This document shows positions 17,548-29,500 of a DNA stretch of 64,000 nt, in pieces (the stretch's first letter is position 1; the number at the start of each line of letters is the position of its first letter). The notes beneath the pieces were generated by a model. The model was not told where the DNA came from. It saw only the letters and a program-made list of their open reading frames with translations, and did no database searches. Source of the stretch: an uncultured Polaribacter sp. (GTDB taxonomy: Bacteria; Bacteroidota; Bacteroidia; Flavobacteriales; Flavobacteriaceae); the NCBI RefSeq assembly GCF_947497695.1, contig NZ_CANMHM010000004.1, positions 140,474 to 204,473 on the forward strand. Reading direction: 5' to 3'. A program made the translations under genes and the position numbers.

Positions 17548-20500
17548 TTAATACCTCTCATACAATACCTTTTTAGAAAACTCATTTTTGTCTGTTAAAA
17601 CTTTTAATATATATATCTGATTACTAATATTACCTAAATCTAATCTAGTATCTAAAGAGCTGTCATTTATTTTCCATTGATGAACTCTTTGCCCTAAAAG
17701 ATTAAATAATTGAACTTTTTTAATAAATAAACCTGCTTTATTTTTAAGTACAATTTCTTTAGACGTATTATCTAAATACATCTCTAAGTTTTCAATTTCT
17801 GTTACACTTTCTGCTATTGTATCGTCAGATAAAACAGTTTTTTCATCATTTGTGAAAACAATTTCAAAACGATTTGTATGCAATCCTTTGTTTAATTGAA
17901 GTGCCACTGAACCTTCACTAAGTACATAGGTTTTATCTGTTTGATTATCTCTTAAATAAATTTCTTCATCTATATTTTTAATTTCATCGATATTTAAAAT
18001 GATACTTCCTGTATAATCCATTAAAATATCAAATGGTACTTCTAAATCTGATGTAATTTGGTTAACTCCAGACATCACATACTTAACTTCATCTTTATCA
18101 GAAGTAAAATACATATCTGTATCTCCTAAATCGAACATTTCACTATCATATCCTTTATCAAAAGCGAAAGAATTACCAGCATTAAATGAAAGCCCTAGTT
18201 GTCTATGAAAACTATTGCCTTCTGCATTTAAATAATCCATTCCTAACTTTAAAGATGGCAATTGATATCCTACTGTTTCTTTTGATGATTTAATTTTTGA
18301 GATTTCTTCTGATTTTGAATCGTTCTTAAAAAATACAGAATTAGCACCTTCTGTTACGTATTCTCTTTGGCTATTATTAAAAACAACAGAACCTGCTGCA
18401 TTTGTTTCTATAAAGAAACCTTGGCCAATTGCAATATAACCTTCTGGTTCTTTATAAGCTTGATCACCTGCTCCTCCATAAAATGGTTGACAGCTAATAT
18501 TACCATCTGCATCTTGTAATCTTAAAAAATCTATATTGATTGACACAGCGTCTTTTGATACTAAAGTAATATCACTACCAGATGGAATACAAACTGTTAA
18601 AGGTCCACTATTTGCAAATACACCTGATGAAGATGGCAATGTAAATTGAAAATTTGAAACACCATCTATATATAACTCCATCATTTTTGATGCTGAAGAA
18701 TTATAATTAATAATCAATTCATCTACTCCTCTAATAATGCTATTAAACGTAATTTCTTCTGATATTGCATCTAATAAAACATCACTTGCACCTACACTAC
18801 CAGTAGTTATAGCTGCCTCTGCTTGTAAAGAAATATCAAAAGGTCCTGAAATAGTTGGGCTATTTGCTGCCACACCACCAACTAAATTTTTGGTTGCATA
18901 CCCTCCAATATATCCTGCATAAGTATGTCCTGCTATAGCAGAACCTGTTGCATCTACCTCTCCTACATGTTGCCAAAAATAAAGAGTAGCTGTGGTTACT
19001 GCTAAATTATCTTCTATAAACTTTTTAGCACTTAATGCAGATGCATAAGGGTTACCAATTAAATAACTATCACCAGAAGCAAAACTGCTTGACTCTAAAT
19101 TACCATCTTTAGGAGAACCTATAAAAGTATAATTTTGAGCAACTCCTGGTCCTTTGAAAATAAAACCATCGGTATTAGGAATTGCACCTCCACTTCTAGT
19201 TTGTGACCAGCTTACCATTCCATTAGAACTTGGTGCATAAGTATACATCCAATAATCTGCTAATGATATTGGTGATGTAGTGTCTCCATCATAAATATTG
19301 CCTGTTAAGAAGTTAATGTCTTTGGCAATATCTGTATTAATAGTTCCTGATGCATTTGTTGGTACTGTACCATCTTTAAATACATTTGCTATTGTGTAAC
19401 TAGATCCTAATGCAACATTTTGCACAGGAGAACTCATATAATTGTAACGATACTTACTAGGAACTTCAGAATTTTGATCTATTAACAAACGACCAGAACC
19501 AATAACTTGAGATGTTGTTTGGTGTGTTTGTATTAATTGTGCTAAGTTATTATTGTTTGTACTTATAAGTCTAATATCACCGTTTAAAGAAATGGCATTG
19601 GTAACAACCAATAAATTATCTGTAATAGAAAAGGTATTAGATGCACTAACAGCTAAATCTTTTGCTATAAAAGTACCTGTTGTATGATTATAATCCTCTC
19701 CAATAATTACAAAACGAGAACGATCTGGTTCTCCATTGGTCCAAGTAGATCCAGACCTTGTTGTACCATTAATTCTATGAGTACCTAGTTGTACATTTAA
19801 ATTAGTATTGGTAGTATTAACTGCAGAAATTAATGGATCAAAAGGATGTCTTTCTGGTGGATTTGCATAAGGATTTAAAGCATCATCTATAAAAACCACC
19901 CATTCTGAACTGGTATAGGTACTATTTGGCGCTAACCTTTGATCTGCTCTCACAAAAGAGGTGTTGTCTGTAATATTAGAAACTACATCAAATCGGTTTG
20001 TCCAAGCGTCTTCATTTATAACTGATGATAATGCAATGATATCATTACCACCAGAAAAAGCGGTTAATGAATCACTATTTAAATTGGAAGCACTTCCATT
20101 AATATTGGTAATTGTATTTCCTGTTTTATTTATTAATACAGATTGTCCTGGTGCCAATGTTGCTGTTACTGCAAAACTAGCATCTGGTGTAACCCCTGTT
20201 TGATCTCCAGACTTATCATCAAACAAAACAACTTTAATTGAATTTGGTGCAATTGTTATGCTTGTACTTATATTGGTAACTTCTATCCATCGATCTGTTG
20301 ATGAATGATATACTTGCGTTATCATAACATTATCTGTTATAATAGATTCTCTATAATCAACATCTCCTGTTAAGTTCGTATTTGTAAAATTGTTTTCTGG
20401 ATCATTAAAATCTCCATTAACATCTGCATAATTATCTGAATCTTCTAATGTATTATCAAACCCATTGTCTCCAACTGTGCCATCAGTTTTCCCATCAGTA

Positions 20501-23500
20501 TTTGCATCTGTTAAACCAGAACCAGATTCTACAATATCAAGTATTTCATCGTTATCTGAATCTAAATCTAAATAATCTGAATTATCTTCTGCATCTGTAT
20601 TCACAGGAGATAACCCACCAATATAAGCTGAATTAATACCATTATTTGCTAAATAAGTTGCATAAGAATCTGCTGCTGGTAATATATAACCTGCTGTAGT
20701 TTGTGCTTCAACATTATCTGGAATACCATCATTATCTGAATCTAAATCTACATCGTTAGGAATACCATCACCATCAGTATCTAAAGAATATAATAGAAGT
20801 ATTGACGATAGTTGTATATTTTGTATTGTAGAAACTCCTGCTCCATGAAAACTTGTATCTATAAAATAATCTGTTGCAGTAGCATTTAAACTACTAGTAT
20901 AAAATACAACATCATTTTTTAAATAAGTAACTACGTTTCCTTCTTTTTTAATACTAAATACATCTGATGCAGTATAACTACCAAAAGCACCTCTATGAGA
21001 ACCATTCTCATAGACTCTTATTGTAGTTTGATCTATATAGATCGCAAAATCAATATCATTGAAAGAAGAATTGACATTAGGGTAAGAATTTAGTCCAATC
21101 ATAAATCTTCTACCTGATAAAGAAGGAGTTTGAAAACTAGCTTGAAAAGCATTAATATCGAACCCATAACTTATTACACCTGGTGATGCATAAGAATCAT
21201 TCCAATTAGCATTATTACCATTGGTAATTAATGTATTACTAATAACTGGTGTCATTACTTTACTTACTGTTGCTCCTACTCCTCTAGTCCATTCATTAAT
21301 ATTTATTTTATTTTCTTCAGTATCTAAAATACCATCATTATCATCATCAATGTCAACAGCATCTTCAATACCGTCAAAATCGGTATCTAAAGTTTGTCTA
21401 TAATCAACTTCTCCAACTCCATTTGTATTTGTAAAATCATTTTCTGGATCGTTAAAGACTCCATTAACATCGGTATAATCGTCTATAGATTCTAAAGTAT
21501 CGTCTAAACCATTTATACCTACTGTAGCATCTGTTTTCCCATCAGTATTTACATCTGTTAAACCTGTCCCAGATTCTATGATATCAAAAACACCATCATC
21601 ATCTGCATCTAAATCTAAATAATCTGGGTTGTTTGTTTGGTCTGTATTCTCTGGTGTAATACCCCCTAAATAAGCAGAATTAAGTCCATTATTTGTTAAG
21701 TAGGTTGCATAGGTATCTGTCGCTGGCAAAGTATAACCTGCTGTTGTTTGAGCCTCTACATTATCTGGAATACCATCATTATCTGAATCTAAATCTAAAC
21801 TATTAGGGATACTATCTCCATCAGTATCTAATGGTAATATTGATGATACTTGAATATTTTCTATAGTAGATATCCCTGCATCAGCGAATGAATTGTCTAT
21901 AAAATAATCTGTAGCAGTTGCATTTATAAGACTTGTGTAAAAAACAACATCGTTTTTTAAATATGTTATAGTATTTCCATCCTTTTTAATACTTAATATA
22001 TCTGTAGCTGTATAAGAACCAAAATTACCTCTGTGAGATCCACTTTCGTAGATCGTTAAACCTGTATGATTTATATAAATAGCATAATCAATATCAGTAT
22101 AAGAAGAGTTCACGTTAGGATAAGAGTTTAAACCAATCATATACCTTCTACCTGACAAGGAAGGTGATTGAAAACTAAATTGAAAACTATTAACATCTAA
22201 ACCATAACTTAAAATACCTTGTGAAGCAAAAGAATCATTCCAACTTGAACCACCACCATTTGTGATTATTGTATTTGTTGCTACTGGAGGTATCACTTTT
22301 ACTACAGTTGCATTGGGGCCTCTTTCCCAATTATTAACATCTATTGCATTTTCTTCTGTATCTAATATACCATCATTATCATCATCAATATCAATAGTAT
22401 CTTCTATACCATCAAAATCAGTATCTAGGGTTTGTCTGTAATCAACATCTCCTAAAGAATTTGTATTTGTAAAATCGTTTTCTGGATCATTAAAATCTCC
22501 ATTAACATCTGTATAATCATCTGAATCTTCCAATGAATTATCGAACCCATTATCACCAACTATTCCGTCTGTTTTTCCATCAGTATTTGCATCTATTAAA
22601 CCAGAGCCTGACTCTACAATATCAAAAATATCATCATCATCTGCATCTAAATCTAAGTAATCTGCATAATCGGTATTATCAGTATTCTCTGGAGTTAAAC
22701 CACCAATATAAGCAGAATTAACTCCATTATTTGCTAAATAGGTTGCAAAAGTATCTGCTACAGGTAAAGTATAACCAGCAGTAGTTTGTGCCTCTATATT
22801 GTCTGGAATTCCATCATTATCTGAATCTAAATCTAAGCGATTTGGAACTCCATCTTCATCTGAATCTAATGTTATTAATTCTGATAATGGAATTAGTTGA
22901 ATATTCTCTATCGTAGCTACTCCAGCACCATGAAAAGAAGTATCTATAAAATAATCTGTTGCAGTAGCAGCAGTTACACTTGTATAAAAAACAACATCAT
23001 TTTTTAGATACGTTATTACGCTTCCTTCTTTTTTAATACTAAAAATATCTGATGCTGAATAAGCTCCAAAAGTCCCTCTATTAGACCCATTTTCAAAGAC
23101 TCTTATAGTAGTTTGATCAAAATATATTTGATAATCTATATCTGTGTAAGAAGAACTAACGTTAGGAAAAGCATTTAAGCCTATCATAAATCTTCTACCT
23201 GTAGTAGAGGCTGATTGAAAACTAACTTTAAAACTATCTACATCTAATCCGTAACTTAAAACACCTGGTGAGGTAAAAGAATCATTCCAACTTGCACTAT
23301 TTCCATTGGTTGTTATGGCATTTGTTCCTTCTGGAGGAATCACTTTTACAACTGTTGCACCAGGACCTCTAGACCAATTATTAACATTAATTGTGTTTTC
23401 TATAATATCTAAAATACCATCGTTATCATCATCTAAATCAGTATCATCACCCACACCATCAGAATCACTGTCTAAAAATTTTCTATAATCTACATCTCCT

Positions 23501-26500
23501 GAACCACTTGTATTTGTAAAGTCATTTTCTGGATCGTTAAAATTACCATTTACATCGGTAAAATCATCAAGTGATTCTAAGGTGTTATCTAAACCATTAA
23601 TACCGATTGTTCCATCTGTTTTTCCATCAGTATCTGCATCTGTTAATCCAGAACCAGATTCTACAATATCAAAAATACCATCATCATCTGCATCTAAATC
23701 TATATAATCAGGTGTATCTACACCATCTGTATTTACAGGTAATAGACCATTTACACCTCCGTTATTTACAGCTATATATCTTGTATTTAAACCATTATTT
23801 GTAATATATTCTGTGATATTATCTGAATTTGGATCATTGTAAGCTAGCGTTGATTGTGCTTCTATATTATCTGGAATACCATCATTATCTGAATCTAAAT
23901 CTAAACGGTTAGGAATACCATCTTGATCTATATCTAGAGGCTCAATCGAGGTTAACTGAATGTTCTCTATAGTTGAGACTCCTGTATTTGCAAAAGAATT
24001 ATCTATAAAATAATTTGCTGCATTTGCAGGGATGAGACTTGTATAAAATACAATATCGTTTTTTAAATAGGTTACAAGATTCCCTTCTTTTTTAATACTA
24101 AATACATCTGTGGATGCAAAAGAACCAAATCCTCCTCTATAAGAACCATTCTCATATATTAATAAACTAGTATTTGCAATATAAATAGCGTAATCAATAT
24201 CCGTATAAGAAGAATTTACGTTAGGGTAAGAATTTAAACCAATCATAAACCTTCTACCAGATACAGCAGCTGTTTCAAAACTAAATTGAAAACTATTTAC
24301 ATCTAATCCATAACTTAAAACTCCCTGAGAAATGTAAGAATCATTCCAGCCTGAGTTATTAGTATTAGTTGTTATGGTATTGGTTGCTACTGGTTGAATA
24401 ACTTTTGTAACTCTTGCACCTATTCCTCTCGTCCAATCATATATGTTAATAACTTCTTCTGCTGTGTCTAAAATTCCATCATTATCATCATCTATATCTA
24501 TATTATCTGCAACACCGTCTAAATCTGTATCTACAGCGTTTCTGTAGTCTAATTCTCCTCCTGGATCAGTTAAATTTAAGTAAAAAGTACCTAGGTTTGT
24601 AATATCATTATTTTGATTGGTATTTATTGTGGTAAGACCAAAAGTTACTGCCGGATCTTCAAAAACATCCTGAAAACCATCATTATCTGCATCTGCCAAT
24701 ACTAATGCTACTGTTGGACTAAGCCTTTCATCAATATCTAATAAACGATCATTGTCTGAATCTGTATCTCTATAATCTGGAGTTCCATCACCTTCAGTAT
24801 CTACTGGTATAATCCCTCCAATATATGCTGAATTTAGACCATTGTTAGTTGTATAATCTGACAAATTATCAGCATCTGGAGCTGTATATGTAGCAGTTGG
24901 CTGTGCTTCTATATTATCTGGTATACCATCATTATCTGAATCGATGTCTTTATGATTTGGTAAACCATCACCATCTGAATCTATTTGTAAAAATGATTCT
25001 AATTGAATATTTTTTATAGTTGATACCCCATCTGCAAAAGAAGTATCTACAAAATAATCTGTTGCATTTGCAGTTATAAGACTCGTGTAAAAAGCAACAT
25101 CGTTTTTTACATATTTTATAACATTTCCTTCTTTTTTTACACTTAATATATCTGTTGCTGTATAAGAACCAAAAATTCCTCTACTAGTACCACTTTCATA
25201 TATATATAAAGTTGTATTATTTATATAGATAGCATAGTCAATATCATTGAAAGAAGAGTTAACGTTAGGATAAGAATTTAAACCAATCATAAATCGTCTA
25301 CCTGACACAGCATCTGTTTGAAAATTTAATTGAAAGTCATTAACATTTAACCCATAACTAATTACACTTGAAGAAGCGTAAGAATCATTCCAGTCTAAAT
25401 TATCACTATTTGTAGTTATTGAATTGCTTGTTGGAGGTATTATTTTTACTGCACTTGGTAAAGGACCTCTCGTCCAATCTGTAATATTTACAATACTTTC
25501 TACAGCATCTAAAATACCATCATTGTCATCATCAATATCTATATTGTCACCTACACTATCAAAATCGGTATCTGTAGCATCTCTAAAATCTAGTTCACCA
25601 GTTCCTGGAAGCGGAAAATCGTTATCTGTATCTGCAAAAGCAGCCTCTAAACTAATTACATCTGTTATAGTATTACCAACACCTAAACCATCATTAACTG
25701 TGTATCCTGAACCAGAAATATCATTATTATCATCAAAAGCATTGTCTAAACCATCTCCATCAGAATCAATATTTAATACTACATTGTCTGTGTCTCCATT
25801 TTCTAAAATATCAGGTGTTAAATCATCATCTGAATCCAAATCAAAATAATCTGGATTACCTGTAGTATCTGTATTTACTGGATCAATACCAAATACAATA
25901 CCAGCTTCATAAGCATCATCTAAACCATTTGTATTTACATCATCAATACCAGCTCCTATGCCACTTGGCTCTATATAACTAGTAGATAATTGTGCTTCTA
26001 TATTATCTGGGATACCATCATTATCTGCATCTATATCTGTAAAGTTTGGTAAGCCATCTTCATCTGTATCTATTGTATTTAAACCTGAACCTGCAGAACT
26101 AGGAACTCCCATTGTTGAAGTTGTAATACCTACAGTACCATCTGCAATACCATTTCTATCAGCATCTATACCTTGTGCTTCTATTACATCTAAAATTCCA
26201 TCGTTGTCTGAATCTAAATCGAATTTATTTACAATACTATCTCCATCGTTATAAGCATCTGTTGTACAAGGGTTATTATAACGCAATTCTCCTGTCATAA
26301 AAGTGCTTCCATCTAATTCTTGATCAATTACAATTTCATTAGTTGAGCCAGTATTCCATATCGCGTTTAAGGCTGGTTTTGTTAACAACAGCTCTTCTAA
26401 AGGTGCTAATTCATTTGAACTTCTAACGCCAGACAGCGTAAGCACACCTGCAGAACTAATTGATATTCTTAAATCTACTCTAAATGCAGACCCACCCAAA

Positions 26501-29500
26501 GACCATACATTGGTAACACCAGATGCTCCATAATTAATACCATCAGAAAAATGAACCATATTGTGTTGTGAAAATGCTGCAGGCCTATAAAACTGGATTT
26601 CTCCAGCAAGGTCAACACCATTCACAGTAATACTTAAAGAATTATTTATTCTGTAAACATCAAAAACAACTTCTTTATTACCAGCTGGCAAAGTAAATGT
26701 TTGTGCTGTAGAGTTTGTTACATTAACAGGTATAGCGGTAACAGATGTAGGAAAACCACATTCATCTACATCTAAAATACCATCATTATCGTTGTCTAAA
26801 TCTATACTATCTGGCACTCCATCTGTATCAATATCATTAAATCTTCTAAAATCTAATTGTACTGTAGGATCTTCATCATCTTTAAAAAATGTAATAGGGG
26901 TTGCAATACCGTTGTTTGAATTATCAGTTGCAGGACCTAAATTTAAATCTACAGTATCAAAATTATCTTGCAAGCCATCATTATCAGCATCTGCTAACAC
27001 CAATAAAACTGTAGGATTCCTACTTTCATCAATATCTAAAAACGCATCATTATCTGAGTTTGTATCTAAATAATCTGGCAATGGATCAGAGAAAGTAAAA
27101 GCACCATCTGTATTTACCGGAATTAAACCAGTTGATAGTGCAAATATATTTGAATCATCAGCATCATAATCTCTATCTAAACCATCTAAATCTGCATCTA
27201 CACCAGAAGGCACTATATAACCTGATGTTGTTTGAGCCTCAATATTATCTGGAATACCATCATTATCTGAATCGATATCTAAATGATTTGGCACACCATC
27301 ACCATCTGTATCTACTTGTAAAAATGAATCTAATTGAATATTATTTATTGTTGTAACAGCATCTGCAAAGGAAGTATCTACAAAATAATCTGTGGCAGTT
27401 GCATTAACAATACTTGCGTAAAAAACAACATTATTTTTTAAATAAGTTACTACATTTCCTTCTTTTTTTACACTTAATACATCTGTGGATGCATAAGACC
27501 CAAAACTACCTCTACTTGCACCACTTTCATAGACTTGTAAAGTAGTATTATTAATATAGATTGCATAATCTATATCTGTATGAGAAGAATTAATATTGGG
27601 ATAAGAATTTAATCCAATCATAAATCTTCTACCAGAAACAAGATCTGTTTGAAAATTTAATTGAAAATCATTTACATTTAACCCATAGTCTAATACACTT
27701 GCAGAAGCATAGGAGTCATTCCAATCTAAGTTAATGCCATTGGTTGTTATGGAATTAGTTGTTGGTGGAATTATTTTCACAGCAGCTGGAGCAGGTCCAC
27801 GTGTCCAACTAGAAACATTTACAACACTTTCTACTTTATCTAAAATACCATCATTATCATCATCAATATCAACATCATCTCCAACACCATCTAAATCAGA
27901 ATCTGTAGCGTCTCTAAAGTCTAAATCTCCACTTCCTGGGATAGGAAAATCGTTATCTGAATCTGCAAAAGCTGTTTCTAAGTCTGCTACATTTGCTACA
28001 ACATTACCAACACCTAAACCATCATTAACTGTATAGCCTGCTCCTGATGTATCATTATTATCATCAAAAGCATTGTCTAAACCATCACCATCTGAATCTA
28101 AATTTAATACAAGATTGTCTGTATCTCCGTTTTCAAAAATATCTAGTGTTAAATCATCATCTGAATCTAAGTCAAAATAATCTGGATTACCAGTAGTATC
28201 TGTGTTTACTGGATCGATACCAAATACAACACCAACCTCATAAGCATCATCTAAACCATTTGTATTTACATCATCAATAGTAGCTCCAACTCCACTTGGC
28301 TCTGTATAATCGATAGATAACTGTGCCTCTATATTATCTGGAATACCATCATTATCTGCATCTATATCTGTAAAATCTGGCAAGCCATCATTATCTGAAT
28401 CTCTTATAGTTAATCCTGAGCCTGCAGAACTAGGCACTCCCATTGTTGAAAGAGTTACACCAACAGCACCATCTGCTAAACCATCTCTATTTGCATCTAC
28501 ACCTCCTGCTTCTATTACATCTGTAATACCATCATTATCTGAATCTAAATCAAATTTATTTACAATACCATCTCCATCATTATAAGCATCTGAAGAGCAA
28601 GGTTCATTATAGCGAGTTTCCCCTGTAATATATGTACCTCCATTTACCTCTTGATCAAATACAATTTCATTCGTTGTACCTAAATTCCATATTGCATTTA
28701 AAGCTGGCGTAGTTAAAAACAATTCTTCTAAAGGTGCATATTCATCTGTACTTCTTACACCATATAAACTAAGCACACCTGCAGAACTGATAGATATTCT
28801 TAAATCTACCCTAGTTGATGAACCTCCAATTGTCCAAATATTAGTTACTCCAGACTCACCATAAGCAATACCATCAGAAAACTCAATCATATTGTGTCCA
28901 GGTAAAAATGCAGATCGAGTAAACTGAATTTCTCCTGCAAGATCAACACCATTCACTGTAATACTAAATGAGTTATCGATTCTGTAAATATCAAAAACAA
29001 CTTCTTTATTTCCTGCAGGCAAAGTGAGTGTTTGCTCAATAGAGTTTGTTGTATTAACAGGAACTACAGTAACAGAACTTGGAAACCCACATTCATCAGC
29101 ATCTAAAATACCATCATTATCATTGTCTAAATCTATATTATCTGGTACACCATCTGAATCAACATCATTAAATCTTCTAAAATCTAACTCTACAGCAGGG
29201 TCTTCATCATCTTTAAAAAAAGTAATTGGAGTTGAAATACCGTCATTTGAATTATCAGCTGCTGGTCCTAAATTTAAATCTACAGTATCATAAGCATCTT
29301 GCAAACCATCATTATCATCATCTGCTAGGATAAATGGTAAAATAGGATTTCTACTTTCATCAGCGTCTAAAATTGCATCGTTATCAGCATCTGTATCTAA
29401 ATAATCTGGTACTACATCAGAAACAGTAAAAGCTGCATCTGTATTAACCGGAATTAAACCAACAGAAGAAACTAATATATCAGTGTCATCTGCATCATAA